Assembly (NCBI GenBank): GCA_038121105.1
Contig: JAYONB010000002.1
Span: 248,001-312,000, forward strand
Direction: 5' to 3'
DNA: 64,000 nucleotides
DNA from: CALJDF01 sp038121105
GTDB lineage: Bacteria > Pseudomonadota > Alphaproteobacteria > SHVP01
Shown: piece by piece, positions 1 to 8,664 of the stretch
Numbering within the stretch: position 1 is the stretch's first letter
How the letters are laid out: each line of letters begins with the position of its first letter
Notes under the pieces: generated by a model
Seen by the model: the letters and a program-made list of their open reading frames with translations, nothing else
Told to the model about the DNA's origin: nothing
Database searches by the model: none
Translations under genes and position numbers: made by a program

Positions 1-1
1 C

Positions 2-1123
2 TACACACCGGCGATGCCAGCGATCGCGGCTCATTTTGGTGCGACCGTCGGCCAGGTACAGCTGACCTTCAGTACCTATTTGATTGCGTTTTCGTTCGGG
101 CAGTTGATCTACGGCCCGCTCTCCGACCGGCATGGTCGGCGTCCGGCGATATTTGTCGGATTGGCGATTTACGTCGTTGGGAGCGCGATGTCGGCGCTCG
201 CGGTCTCGATCGAAATGCTGATTGTCGCACGTGCCGTCCAAGCTTTGGGGGGGTGCGCCGGTCCCGTCCTTGCTCGCGCCATCATGCGGGACCTTTTTGA
301 TCGCGACGAAGGGGCGCGCTTGATGGCCTTCGTCGCGATGGTGATGGGCGTGGCGCCTGCCTTCGCGCCCGTGTTCGGCGGGTATTTGCAGGTTGCGTTC
401 GGCTGGGAGTCGATTTTTTGGGTGCTGACGATCATTGGCGCCGTGGTGCTGGTGCTGTTCGTGCTGTTGCTGAAGGAAACGCATCCGGGTCGCGACCGAG
501 CCGACAGCGGTGGCATCCTAACGATGCTGATGGTCTATCCGCGGCTGATGCGGTCGGCGCTTTTCATGGGCTACACCTTGAATGCGGGCTTCGCGATGGC
601 GACGATCTTCGTCTACGTCGCGACGGCGCCGTTTATCTTGATTGAGCTGTTGCACATTCCCCCCGATATCTATGGGTGGTATTCGCTCATTCCCACCGCG
701 TTCAATTTGGCGGGCGCCTTTGTGGCCAGCCGGTACACCGTCAGGTTGGGCGGTTCGCGGATGATGCTCTACGGCTCTAACCTCGTATTCGTCGGGGCCA
801 TGGTGATGGTTGTGTTTGGGCTGGGCGGCTACTTGACCGTTTTTACTGTTGTGGGGCCGATGTCGATCGTGGCTTTCGGGCTGGCGATGGTCTTTCCCAG
901 TGCGGCGCAGGGGGCGGTCAGCGTGGCGCCGCGTCAGGCGGGTGCTGCGTCGTCGCTCAACGGCTTTTTGACGATGTTGATCGCGTCCGGCGCCGTGGTC
1001 GTCGTCGGCACCCTCCCGGCAGGAACGCAGATGCCGATGGCATCCGTTGTCGGCACGATGGGTGTGCTCACCATGGTGTCGCTTTTCTTTACGCGCTACC
1101 GGGAACGGGTCGAGATGCCGTAG
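2..1123 (+). CDS. Bcr/CflA-type MFS drug efflux transporter, 5' end cut by window edge
   Basis: A hydrophobic major facilitator protein; the reading frame is already open at base 2, so the true start lies before the window and roughly the first 25-40 residues are missing. The first in-window Met is at base 14. The loop between the first two visible membrane segments carries 'GPLSDRHGRRP', the classical MFS motif A, and the segment 'GGCAGPVLARAIMRDLF' is typical of the Bcr/CflA drug-resistance branch, which exports small toxic compounds by proton antiport across the inner membrane. It ends four bases before the convergent gluQ gene. Family assignment is firm; the substrate cannot be read from sequence. 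Confidence 0.85.
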   Translation, partial: YTPAMPAIAAHFGATVGQVQLTFSTYLIAFSFGQLIYGPLSDRHGRRPAIFVGLAIYVVGSAMSALAVSIEMLIVARAVQALGGCAGPVLARAIMRDLFDRDEGARLMAFVAMVMGVAPAFAPVFGGYLQVAFGWESIFWVLTIIGAVVLVLFVLLLKETHPGRDRADSGGILTMLMVYPRLMRSALFMGYTLNAGFAMATIFVYVATAPFILIELLHIPPDIYGWYSLIPTAFNLAGAFVASRYTVRLGGSRMMLYGSNLVFVGAMVMVVFGLGGYLTVFTVVGPMSIVAFGLAMVFPSAAQGAVSVAPRQAGAASSLNGFLTMLIASGAVVVVGTLPAGTQMPMASVVGTMGVLTMVSLFFTRYRERVEMP

Positions 1124-1127
1124 GCAT

Positions 1128-1979
1128 CTAGGGCAGCGGCGGGAGCCGGGCGATGATGTCGTCTGGCGTTAGTCCCTGTGCCCGGAGGTCGCTTAGCGTT
1201 GCGGCCTGATTGCGCTTTGCAAGGCGTCGCCCGCTGGCATCGTCGATCAAACGGTGATGCGCGTAGTGGGGCGTCGGCAAGCTCAACAAGTGCTGCAGCA
1301 GGCGGTGGATATGCGACGCCTCAAGAAGATCCTCGCCGCGTGTCACGCAGGTAATGCCTTGCAGGTGGTCATCCACCACGACCGCCAGGTGATAGCTGGT
1401 CGGGACATCCTTTCGGGCCAACACCACGTCGCCGAACTTTGTGGGATCGGCAGCGATTCGGCCATGCGTGGCGTCGTCGAAAAACAGATGGGTGTCCACG
1501 CGCCGAAGGCCTTTTGCGCAATCCAGGCGCAAGGCAAAGGGCGCGCCTCTGGCTTTTCGCGCGGCGACATCGGCATCGGATAAGTGCCGGCATGTTCCGG
1601 GGTAAATCGGCCCATCGGGCCCGTGGGGCGCGGAGGGGCTGCGCGCGATTTCGGCGCGAATCTCTGCGCGTGTGCAGAAGCAGGGATACAGGAGACGCGC
1701 GTCATCGAGTTGGGTAAGTGCGGCGGCATACTCGTCGAAGTGCTCGGATTGGCGGCGAACGGGTGTCGGCCAGGTTAGGCCTAGCCACGTCAAATCTTCG
1801 TAGATCGCCGTTTCGAATTCCGGTCGGCAACGGCTTTGGTCGATGTCTTCGATCCGCAGCAGCATTTCGCCGCCCAGGCGTTCGGCCGTGCGCGAAGCGA
1901 CAAGCGCAGAGAACGCATGGCCAAGATGAAGGCGGCCCGTGGGGCTCGGGGCAAATCGGGTGCGCACCGGTACAGTCAT
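1128..1979 (-). CDS. gluQ: Glutamyl-Q tRNA(Asp) synthetase
   Basis: A 283-residue truncated paralogue of glutamyl-tRNA synthetase that activates glutamate and attaches it to queuosine 34 of tRNA-Asp. The class I HIGH motif appears as HLGH at residues 18-21, and a KMSKS-like 'LAKRNQA' lies near residue 255. The zinc site characteristic of GluQ is complete: C100, C102, Y126 and C130. The anticodon-binding domain of full-length GluRS is absent and the length is normal for GluQ. It starts with ATG and faces the cyclase gene across a 153-base gap. Confidence 0.93.
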   Translation of the reverse strand: MTVPVRTRFAPSPTGRLHLGHAFSALVASRTAERLGGEMLLRIEDIDQSRCRPEFETAIYEDLTWLGLTWPTPVRRQSEHFDEYAAALTQLDDARLLYPCFCTRAEIRAEIARSPSAPHGPDGPIYPGTCRHLSDADVAARKARGAPFALRLDCAKGLRRVDTHLFFDDATHGRIAADPTKFGDVVLARKDVPTSYHLAVVVDDHLQGITCVTRGEDLLEASHIHRLLQHLLSLPTPHYAHHRLIDDASGRRLAKRNQAATLSDLRAQGLTPDDIIARLPPLP

Positions 1980-2132
1980 GGCGACTTAGTATGCCGTTGT
2001 GCGCGGGTGCGAGCGAGGTCGACGGATCGATGTCCTCGCGGGCGTGTTAACGACAGGGAAGGCGGGCAGGGGGTACAATTGGTTTATGGCGCGCAGCTTG
2101 GACATCGCAGGTATTTGGAACCGTAGGCTCCA

Positions 2133-3989
2133 ATGAGCAATCGGAACGCATCGGGACGTCGCACATACTCGATTACCGTGACGCTCGCGCTGGCGATCGG
2201 TGGGCTGGTCTTCATCGGGGTTGCAAGCGTTCTGGCCCTTGGGCTGACTTCGGCGCAGCGCAATACGTTTGCGTTGCTACAAGGACGTTCGAGCGACACA
2301 GTTTCCAATTTGCTGTCGCGCGTGGGTCAAGAACTGCAGCCGCCGGTGGAGCAGGTACGCTTTCTGCATGACCTCATTGCTTTCGGTGGCATTGATCCCA
2401 ATGACACCGGACGGATGATCGATTTGCTCTCGGGAGCGCTCGCCGGCGCGCCGCAAGTATTCGGCGTCGGGTTTATCTACAACGACATGAAGGTGTTGAA
2501 CGTGAGCCGCCAGGGCGGCGGCCCTGTCGCCAGCATGGACAATTTGTCGACGCGGCCTCTCGCTGTTCGAGCAGCTCAAGATTACGCCGACAAGACTGGA
2601 GTTTTTTGGGGCGAACTCATTCCGGCGCCGGATGAATTCAACGCGACATTTATCAATTTACGCATGCCGGTTCGTCGTAACGACGACTATCTTGGATTGC
2701 TGGTTGCGGTTGTTTCGGTCTCTCGCTTGTCGCAATTCGTTCAAACCCTCGCGATGGATAACGGCAGCGAGGCGTTCATTCTCTATGGGACAGATCATGT
2801 GTTGGCTCATCCGTCTCTGACCGACGGCTTCATGCGTGATCTGCGGGACGATGGTGCGCGTGACGCGCAACTGCTGCCGCGAATTGTCGATGTGAAGGAT
2901 CCGGTTTTGGCGGCGATTTGGGGAGGTGGTGCCGGTCCCCAAGATGTGGTGCCGCTGCCCGGTCCCCGGCCGACGGCGTCGGCGACCGGCGGCCATGCCC
3001 AGATCGTCGATGGCGAACGCTTCATTTATCTCTATCGGCGGGTCCATAATCTGGGCGAGACGCCGTGGTACATCGGTCTTTATCTGCCGGCAGCGACCTT
3101 CTCGGCCGAGATACGGCGGCTTTTTACCGCAACCATCGCCGGATTGGGGGTGCTCGCCCTTTCGTTGGTTGCGTCGGTCTTTCTTGGCCGTCGGATCGCC
3201 CAGCCGATTAAGCGGATTGCCGCCGCGGCGAATACGATATCGGATTTGCGTTTCGATAGCGTGGATGAACTACCGCCGTCGCGCATTCGCGAGCTTGACG
3301 ATCAGGCGCGCGCGTTCAACAGCATGGTCCATGGTCTGCATTGGTTTCAGAACTACGTTCCGCGCCGGCTTGTTAAGCGGTTGATGGAACAGCGGGATGA
3401 AACCGGTGGAGTCCAGTCGGTGGCCCGAGCGATCACAGTCATCTTTACGGATATCGTCGGTTTTACAGCACTGTCCGAAACGCTCGATGCCGAACGCGTT
3501 GCGGCGCTTCTGAACGAGCACTTCAGCGATATCAGCGCGGCGGTCGAGGCCGAAGACGGTACGATCGACAAGTTTATTGGCGATTCGATGATGGCGTTCT
3601 GGGGCGCGCCGCATGAACAAGCGGACCATGCGCGCCGTGCCGCACGCGCCGTGTCGGCCATGGGCGCGCGCATTCGCGCCCGCAATCAAGCGCGCGTGGC
3701 GGCTGGGCTGAGCCCTATACGCGTCCGGATCGGTGTGCACTCCGGCGATGCCGTGGTCGGCAACGTCGGATCGCCCGGTCGGGTCAACTACACCATTGTC
3801 GGCGATACGGTGAATATCGGGGCGCGGTTGGAGCAGCTTTGCAAAACGATCGCGCCGGACGACGAGGTCGTCGCACTGATCAGCGATGCGACGCGGTCGC
3901 AATTGGGTGACGAGTTTTCGTGCTCCTCGGTGGGGACACATACGCTGCGGGGCCGTGAGGTAGAGATAGAAGCATTTCGGCTCGTATGA
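2133..3989 (+). CDS. Membrane adenylate cyclase with Cache-like sensor and HAMP
   Basis: A 618-residue class III nucleotide cyclase. Residues about 12-38 form a membrane anchor, about 45-325 an extracytoplasmic Cache-like sensory region, about 330-355 a second membrane segment, followed by a HAMP linker and the catalytic domain from about residue 430. Both metal-binding aspartates are present (FTDIVGFT near 438-445 and 'FIGDSMMAFWG'), as are the adenine-selecting Lys ('TIDKFIGD') and the Asp plus Asn/Arg set in 'VGDTVNIGARLE', so it should be an active ATP cyclase. It probably converts an external small-molecule signal into cAMP. No dedicated partner gene lies beside it. Confidence 0.9.
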   Translation: MSNRNASGRRTYSITVTLALAIGGLVFIGVASVLALGLTSAQRNTFALLQGRSSDTVSNLLSRVGQELQPPVEQVRFLHDLIAFGGIDPNDTGRMIDLLSGALAGAPQVFGVGFIYNDMKVLNVSRQGGGPVASMDNLSTRPLAVRAAQDYADKTGVFWGELIPAPDEFNATFINLRMPVRRNDDYLGLLVAVVSVSRLSQFVQTLAMDNGSEAFILYGTDHVLAHPSLTDGFMRDLRDDGARDAQLLPRIVDVKDPVLAAIWGGGAGPQDVVPLPGPRPTASATGGHAQIVDGERFIYLYRRVHNLGETPWYIGLYLPAATFSAEIRRLFTATIAGLGVLALSLVASVFLGRRIAQPIKRIAAAANTISDLRFDSVDELPPSRIRELDDQARAFNSMVHGLHWFQNYVPRRLVKRLMEQRDETGGVQSVARAITVIFTDIVGFTALSETLDAERVAALLNEHFSDISAAVEAEDGTIDKFIGDSMMAFWGAPHEQADHARRAARAVSAMGARIRARNQARVAAGLSPIRVRIGVHSGDAVVGNVGSPGRVNYTIVGDTVNIGARLEQLCKTIAPDDEVVALISDATRSQLGDEFSCSSVGTHTLRGREVEIEAFRLV

Positions 3990-4088
3990 CGTATCGGGGC
4001 CGTCATCTGCCCCATACTTGACATCAGGAGGGGCACAGGATGTGGTTATACTTAGGTTGCATCGTCATCCGTGCAATTGGGGAACCTC

Positions 4089-4640
4089 GTGACGCCATCG
4101 CTTGAGTCCTGTCAGTCCCTGGTCCTTAACGCCGACTACCGGCCGTTGAGCTACTTCCCGTTGTCTTTGTGGCCGTGGCAGGATTCGATCAAAGCGGTGT
4201 TCATGGATCGCGTGGATATCGTCTCGGTGTACGACCGCAAGGTTCATTCGCCGACCGTCAGCTTGGAACTGCCCAGCGTCGTGGCGCTCAAGAACTATGT
4301 GCCGCCAGCACGTCATCCCGCGTTCACCCGCTTCAATGTTTTTCTACGCGACCACTTCAGTTGCCAGTATTGCGGCTCGCCGCATGAGTTGACGTTCGAT
4401 CATTTGATTCCGCGTTCGCGCGGCGGGCGGACGACCTGGGCCAACGTGGTGACGGCCTGCTCGCCGTGCAATCTTGCCAAGGCGGGCGACCTTGAGGGCG
4501 AGTGCGGGATGCACCCGCGTCAACGACCCCACCGCCCCACCGTCAGCGAACTGCAAAAGAACGGGCGGGCCTTCCCACCCAACTACTTGCACGAAAGCTG
4601 GCACGATTTTCTGTATTGGGACTCCGAACTGGAGCCCTAA
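4089..4640 (+). CDS. HNH endonuclease
   Basis: A 183-residue protein with a typical HNH_5 domain: 'CQYCGSPHELTFDHLIPRSR' followed by 'TTWANVVTACSPCNLAKAG', giving two zinc CxxC pairs and the HNH catalytic residues. Proteins of this type are widespread single-copy genes in proteobacteria and their cellular role is not settled. I chose the GTG at 4089 because GGGG at 4079-4082 forms a well-spaced ribosome site; an in-frame GTG at 4071 would add six residues but has no such site. A TATACT box at 4047-4052 may be its -10 element. It converges with coq7, leaving 10 bases between them. Confidence 0.85.
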   Translation: MTPSLESCQSLVLNADYRPLSYFPLSLWPWQDSIKAVFMDRVDIVSVYDRKVHSPTVSLELPSVVALKNYVPPARHPAFTRFNVFLRDHFSCQYCGSPHELTFDHLIPRSRGGRTTWANVVTACSPCNLAKAGDLEGECGMHPRQRPHRPTVSELQKNGRAFPPNYLHESWHDFLYWDSELEP

Positions 4641-4650
4641 GGGTTTTGCG

Positions 4651-5226
4651 TCAGACGCGTTCGCTAAGCCAGATCGCCAATTTAGTGCCCGATTTGATGG
4701 CCCGCCGCATAGGCTCGTAAAGCGCCGCGCGCTCGGCGCCGGCTTCAAGCGCGGTGTCACGGTGGTCGATTTCGTCTTCGCGGGCCGAGACGATGAGATC
4801 GCGCAGTTCTTTTTCGTCTTCGCCAAGATAATCCGCTTGTTGCGCGTAATGTTCGTCGATGGCCTCCTCGACGGCCACCGTGCAGGCCATGGCGGCGCGT
4901 TCGCCCATCAAGGCCGTGCCGGCGCCAAGGGCGAATCCGGCGAGATGCCAGAGCGGCTGTAGGGCAGTCGGCCGCACCCGACGGGCATTGAGCATCGCGT
5001 CGAAGTCCTTGAGGTGGGCGGCCTCTTGTTCAGCCATGTGGCGGATTGTGTCGCCGGCGGACGATTTGCCGAGAACCGTGAGCTGGCCCTCGTAGATTCG
5101 TTTGGCGCCGTATTCGCCGGCTTGGTCGACGCGGATGATGCGCTCGATCATCTCCGGAACGGACGGGTCGCCAGGGAGACGAGTCTCGCCGGTGGTTTTT
5201 TTGGGCGGCGGAAGGTCGTTGGTCAT
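4651..5226 (-). CDS. coq7: Demethoxyubiquinone hydroxylase (Coq7/UbiM-independent diiron type)
   Basis: A 191-residue membrane-associated diiron monooxygenase that hydroxylates C6 of the ubiquinone precursor. The ligand pattern of the ferritin-like fold is intact: E38, E68xxH71, E120 and E152xxH155 ('HMAEQEAAH' and 'REDEIDHRD'). Length and motif order match the alphaproteobacterial Coq7 family rather than the flavin hydroxylases UbiF/UbiH. It is the last gene of a leftward cluster with dsbB (9 bases upstream) and a YqaA-like gene. The functional link to the neighbours is only through the quinone pool, which DsbB reduces. Confidence 0.93.
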   Translation of the reverse strand: MTNDLPPPKKTTGETRLPGDPSVPEMIERIIRVDQAGEYGAKRIYEGQLTVLGKSSAGDTIRHMAEQEAAHLKDFDAMLNARRVRPTALQPLWHLAGFALGAGTALMGERAAMACTVAVEEAIDEHYAQQADYLGEDEKELRDLIVSAREDEIDHRDTALEAGAERAALYEPMRRAIKSGTKLAIWLSERV

Positions 5227-5235
5227 GCGGTCATT

Positions 5236-5751
5236 TTAGGTCTCAAGCCTGCGGCGCGCTATGTGGCGCGCCAGGATCGTCGTGACGATCGCCAATCCCC
5301 CGGAAAGGGCGATGTTGAAGCCGGCCAGGGAGATCCCAAACAGCGTCCAAGCCGGACGGTCACAGCGCACGATGGGCTGATCGAGGAGCCGGGTGCGCAG
5401 TTCTTCGAGCGACAATCCTTGCGCGCGAAGACCCCCGCCACAAGCGTTGGTGCCGGTCCACCATTGCTGTTCTATTCCGACGTGGTAGGCGGAGAGTATG
5501 GCGCCGCCGACGAAGACCAGGGCGATCAGGATAAGGATGCCGACGGTGGCTGCGCTCGCGTTGGCGTCTCGCGTCAGGCTCAGTGCGAGAACGGCCAAGC
5601 CGATGGCGAAGTAATACGGCCAACGTTGGGCAAAACAAAGCGCGCAAGGGTACAGGCCGAAGCCATACTGAAAGATCAGAGCCCCACCGATCACCATGCA
5701 ACTCGCCAAGATGACGAACAATGCGGCGCGTGCTGACGTAATTTCCGGCAT
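5236..5751 (-). CDS. dsbB: Disulfide bond formation protein DsbB
   Basis: A 171-residue inner-membrane thiol oxidoreductase with four predicted helices. The first periplasmic redox pair is C36/C39 in 'YPCALCFAQRWPYY', the family signature; the second periplasmic loop has C104 and C130. It reoxidises DsbA and passes electrons to ubiquinone. No dsbA is seen in the window. It lies between the YqaA-like gene (3 bases) and coq7 (9 bases) and is probably co-transcribed with both. Confidence 0.92.
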   Translation of the reverse strand: MPEITSARAALFVILASCMVIGGALIFQYGFGLYPCALCFAQRWPYYFAIGLAVLALSLTRDANASAATVGILILIALVFVGGAILSAYHVGIEQQWWTGTNACGGGLRAQGLSLEELRTRLLDQPIVRCDRPAWTLFGISLAGFNIALSGGLAIVTTILARHIARRRLET

Positions 5752-5754
5752 CGT

Positions 5755-6333
5755 CTAGGCCAATTTCAGTACGGCAAAGCCACCAACCAACAAAACGACA
5801 AAGACTGCCGTAACCCATTGCAGATTCTTCTCGACGAAATCGCGAATGGGTTCGCCGATCCACCACAGCAATGTGGCCTCGATGAAAAACCGCAGGCCGC
5901 GCGATACGACCGACCCGGCGACGAAGGTCACCAGGGGAAGGCCGGTAACGCCGGAGGCAATGGTGAACACTTTGTAGGGCAAAGGCGTGATGCCCGCGAT
6001 GAACACGATCAGCAACCCGTAGTCGTTGTACCAGCCCTGAAATGTCTCGAACTGATGGCCGTAGCCGTAGAACTCGACCACACTTTGCCCGATCGATTCC
6101 CACAGAAAGAAGCCGATGGCGTAGCCCGCGATACCGCCAAGAACCGAGGATATCGTGCATACGGTGGCGATCAGCCAAGCCTTGGCGCGATTGGCCACGA
6201 TCATCGGGATCAGCATCACGTCAGGCGGAATCGGAAAGAAGGAGCTTTCCGCGAAGGACACCAACGCCAGCGCTGGCACCGCATGGCGGTGGCCCGCGAG
6301 ACCCATGACCCAATCGTAAAGACGCCTTAGCAC
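5755..6333 (-). CDS. YqaA/DedA-family membrane protein
   Basis: A 192-residue polytopic inner-membrane protein of the SNARE-associated (DedA) superfamily, YqaA branch. The reentrant-loop region 'SFFPIPPDVMLIPM' near residues 30-43 and 'GITPLPYKVFTIASGV' near 114-129 with its buried proline and lysine are the conserved family elements. DedA proteins are linked to membrane lipid translocation and envelope integrity; the YqaA branch has no proven substrate. It heads a leftward three-gene cluster with dsbB and coq7. Confidence 0.85.
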   Translation of the reverse strand: MLRRLYDWVMGLAGHRHAVPALALVSFAESSFFPIPPDVMLIPMIVANRAKAWLIATVCTISSVLGGIAGYAIGFFLWESIGQSVVEFYGYGHQFETFQGWYNDYGLLIVFIAGITPLPYKVFTIASGVTGLPLVTFVAGSVVSRGLRFFIEATLLWWIGEPIRDFVEKNLQWVTAVFVVLLVGGFAVLKLA

Positions 6334-6379
6334 CGAGGCGGTGTAGCAGGTGGGCCGAGTCGGGGCAATGTCGGCGATG

Positions 6380-6407
6380 TTGACCGGGCATCGCGCGCGG
6401 CTATCAT
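6380..6407 (+). promoter_or_regulatory. Sigma-70-type promoter of tRNA-Leu
   Basis: TTGACC at 6380-6385 and TATCAT at 6402-6407 are separated by 16 bases, placing transcription start near 6414, a few bases before the mature tRNA 5' end at 6421. The short GC-rich stretch between the -10 and the tRNA resembles the discriminator of stable-RNA promoters. Seen directly; activity is inferred. Confidence 0.6.
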
Positions 6408-6420
6408 GCGCGCCTCGACT

Positions 6421-6507
6421 GCGGGTGTGGCGGAATTGGTAGACGCGCCAGACTCAAAATCTGGTTCCCGTAAGGGAGTGGGGGTTCGATTCCCTCCACC
6501 CGCACCA
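6421..6507 (+). tRNA. tRNA-Leu (anticodon CAA)
   Basis: An 87-base class II tRNA. The acceptor arms GCGGGTG (6421-6427) and CACCCGC (6497-6503) pair perfectly and are followed by ACCA, so the discriminator is A and the CCA end is encoded. The anticodon arm CCAGA-CTCAAAA-TCTGG gives anticodon CAA, which reads UUG. A long variable arm (TTCCCGTAAGGGAG region) and a normal T arm with GGTTCGATTCC are present. It sits between the YqaA-like gene and an NTF2-like gene. Confidence 0.96.
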
Positions 6508-6533
6508 GCCGACCTTCCAGCGTGGAGCCTGTC

Positions 6534-6926
6534 ATGGCCGACCTCAATGCCGAGCAACTCTTAGCCGCAGTTACCGATCACTATTTCGGCAATGTCGACC
6601 TCAAGCGCCTCGAACCCGCGATCGACTGCTTCGCGCCCGATGCCACGATGACGATCCAGACCGACCAGTTGACCCATAAGGGCCGCGATCAGGACATCAA
6701 GCGGATGTTCACCGACTTTTTTGCTGGGTTCAAAACCATCTGGCATGGCGACTTCAACCCGGTCGTCGACGTTGCCAACCAATCCGTCGCGGTCCAATTC
6801 AACGCGCTACGTGTTCGCCATGACGATGGGGTTGAGCGGGCGTCAAATTGCAATGTCTTTCGCTTCAAGGACGGCAAGTTTCAAACCGTCACGATTTACA
6901 TGAGCGACGAGAACCCGTTGCGTTAA
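6534..6926 (+). CDS. SnoaL/NTF2-like cone-fold protein
   Basis: A 130-residue small protein resembling the NTF2/SnoaL superfamily: an N-terminal helix region ('LLAAVTDHYFGNVDLKRLEPAIDCFAPDATM'-type layout, here split across residues 6-40) followed by antiparallel strands ending in 'GKFQTVTIYMSDENPLR'. Members are ligand-binding proteins, isomerases or dehydratases, and function cannot be assigned from sequence. ATG at 6534 is preferred over an in-frame GTG at 6522. Its stop overlaps the stop of the convergent AHSA1-family gene by four bases. Confidence 0.7.
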   Translation: MADLNAEQLLAAVTDHYFGNVDLKRLEPAIDCFAPDATMTIQTDQLTHKGRDQDIKRMFTDFFAGFKTIWHGDFNPVVDVANQSVAVQFNALRVRHDDGVERASNCNVFRFKDGKFQTVTIYMSDENPLR

Positions 6927-7420
6927 TCCCACCGCCGCTGGATATTTTCCGAGAGATAGGCAGCCAGGCTCTCCAGCGTGCTGGTCCACCCTTCGTGGTG
7001 ACTATCCCTGCTTGAGGCCGTCTCAAAACGCGCTTGGTGCATTACAAGTTTTGTTTTGTCGCCCAGCGCTTCGAACGTGAGGGTGATGAGGGTTTCATGA
7101 CCGCGATTGCCCGCGGCGTCCTCCCAGGCCGCGGTATAGACCAAACGTTGGCCCGGCACGACCTCTTGGTAGGTGCCGCTTAGCCAAAAGCTATCGCCAT
7201 CAGTGGCGGTCATACATAAACGGTACGGTGTCCCTGCTGTGACCGAATGGCCATCGAACTCGACGGCGGAGAGCGTCATGTCTTGGGGGCACGACCATTG
7301 CGCCAGGTGCTTCTTTTCAGCCCACGCGGCATAGACAAGCTCGATAGGGGCATCGAAAACGCGTTCGATCGACAAAGACAAGTCGCCGTCCGGTGTCGTA
7401 GTGTCGATTGCCGCGGTCAT
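6923..7420 (-). CDS. SRPBCC/AHSA1-family lipocalin-like protein
   Basis: A 165-residue START-fold protein. The N-terminal 'IERVFDAPIELVYAAWAEKKHLAQW' region (residues about 18-42) and the C-terminal 'HHEGWTSTLESLAAYL' helix are the signatures of AHSA1-type SRPBCC proteins, which bind small hydrophobic ligands. The gene starts inside the end of the upstream ArsR gene (4-base overlap), the usual arrangement for this regulator-effector pair, so the two are translationally coupled and controlled by the same operator. Confidence 0.88.
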   Translation of the reverse strand: MTAAIDTTTPDGDLSLSIERVFDAPIELVYAAWAEKKHLAQWSCPQDMTLSAVEFDGHSVTAGTPYRLCMTATDGDSFWLSGTYQEVVPGQRLVYTAAWEDAAGNRGHETLITLTFEALGDKTKLVMHQARFETASSRDSHHEGWTSTLESLAAYLSENIQRRWD

Positions 7421-7749
7421 GGGCTGTACTCCGTCGTGAGCGTCTTGAGGTAGGTGTCGAGGTGATCGAGGCTGCCTTCCCAGAACTGTCGATAGCCTTC
7501 GATCCAGGTCATGGCATCGCGCAGGGGACCGACCTCAAGGCGACAGGGGCGGCGCTGGGCATTGCGCCCGCGGGCGATCAGCCCAGCCTTTTCCAACACC
7601 TTCAGGTGCTTAGACACGGCCGGGAGAGACATCTCAAAGGGTGCCGCGAGTTCGGTGACCGGCGCTTCGCCGCGCGCAAGGCGCGCGAGGATGGCGCGCC
7701 TTGTAGGGTCGGCAAGGGCGGAAAACGTCGCGTCCAGAGTCTGCATCAT
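7417..7749 (-). CDS. ArsR-family transcriptional regulator
   Basis: A 110-residue winged-helix repressor: 'FSALADPTRRAILARLARGE' at residues 9-28 and the recognition region 'FEMSLPAVSKHLKVLEKAGL' at about 38-57. No metal-binding cysteine pair of the ArsR/SmtB type is visible, which fits the subgroup paired with SRPBCC proteins rather than arsenic sensors. The ATG sits at the inner edge of a long palindrome (7747-7790) likely to be its own operator. Confidence 0.9.
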   Translation of the reverse strand: MMQTLDATFSALADPTRRAILARLARGEAPVTELAAPFEMSLPAVSKHLKVLEKAGLIARGRNAQRRPCRLEVGPLRDAMTWIEGYRQFWEGSLDHLDTYLKTLTTEYSP

Positions 7750-7790
7750 TAATAAACCAACTAGTTAAATAACTAATTGGTTTATTAATG
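7747..7790. promoter_or_regulatory. 44-base AT-rich inverted repeat, probable ArsR autoregulatory operator
   Basis: The left arm begins CATTAATAAACCAAC and the right arm ends ATTGGTTTATTAATG; the arms are complementary over about 21 bases with one mismatch, around a two-base centre. The repeat includes the ATG of the ArsR gene. The low GC content stands out from the surroundings. A repressor bound here would block initiation of the ArsR-AHSA1 operon. The symmetry is seen directly; the role is inferred. Confidence 0.7.
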
Positions 7791-7841
7791 AGATCGTCCG
7801 CAAAAGTCAAATGGAGCCGCGATACGTCGTCGGCGCACGGG

Positions 7842-8579
7842 CTAGATTTCTAGTACCAGGCCGTCATGCGCGGCTTGATGAGGAATGTCATCGACCTGGC
7901 TCAGTACGTCGCTGCTCATATGGGTAAGAATGAGGCGCCTGGGCGCTATTGCCTCCAGATGAGACTCCAGCGTTGTTAGGTCCAAATGGAACGGGACTTG
8001 TTTGTTCATGAAGTAGCATTCGGCGATAAAAAGGTCGGCGTCTTTGCCCGCAGCCAGCAAGTTCTCCGTACATTGAGTGTCCCCGGTGTACGCAATGGAC
8101 TTGCCAGCGGTCTCGACACGATAAGCGAAGAAGGGGCCGCCGGGGCCGTGATCGACCGGTACCGCTGTCACGACGAGGTCGTCACCCAATCGGCGCGTAC
8201 CTGCCGGTGATAGTTCCACAAAGTCTATCTTGAATTTTTGTACGGTGGCGCTGGATCCTGGGAACGCCGTTTCCATGATCCGAGCGTACCATTCCCGCAA
8301 ACCCGGGGGCCCAGCAATAGTGAGCGGTGTCGTACGTTTCGAAACGAACTGTGCGTCGAGAATAAACGGTGGTATTCCGCCGAAGTGGTCGAGATGGAAG
8401 TGGGTGATCAGGATCAGATCGATGCGGTTCCGGTCGACGTCGTCTCGTTGCAGCCCGATCATGCTGGATGCACCACAATCGATCAAAAAATGGCGCGCCG
8501 CAGTTTTGACAAGGAAGCAGGTATTGAGCCGCCCACCGCTACCAAGTGCATCTCCGGTGCCGATGAAGTGAACCTGCAC
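7842..8579 (-). CDS. MBL-fold hydrolase, RNase Z/arylsulfatase-like
   Basis: A 245-residue metallo-beta-lactamase-fold protein. The metal motif is 'THFHLDHFGG' (HxHxDH) near residues 58-67, with an upstream Asp in 'FLIDCGASS', a second-site Asp in 'AYTGDTQC' and the closing His in 'LILTHMS'. The layout resembles RNase Z-like and phosphodiesterase-type MBL proteins, although the short length makes a tRNA 3' processing role uncertain. The start is a GTG with a strong CGGAGG ribosome site 7 bases upstream. Divergent from the next gene. Confidence 0.82.
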   Translation of the reverse strand: MQVHFIGTGDALGSGGRLNTCFLVKTAARHFLIDCGASSMIGLQRDDVDRNRIDLILITHFHLDHFGGIPPFILDAQFVSKRTTPLTIAGPPGLREWYARIMETAFPGSSATVQKFKIDFVELSPAGTRRLGDDLVVTAVPVDHGPGGPFFAYRVETAGKSIAYTGDTQCTENLLAAGKDADLFIAECYFMNKQVPFHLDLTTLESHLEAIAPRRLILTHMSSDVLSQVDDIPHQAAHDGLVLEI

Positions 8580-8664
8580 GACAAGACCTCCGGGGTGAAT
8601 CTAACGCACTGGGGCGTCGTGGGGTGGGATTACCGGAGCTGCCAGTCGTCGTCTACAATGCGCC

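Noticed and set aside
3270..3941. A 223-codon frame antisense to the adenylate cyclase catalytic domain
   Set aside because: The sense strand encodes complete cyclase motifs in this stretch.
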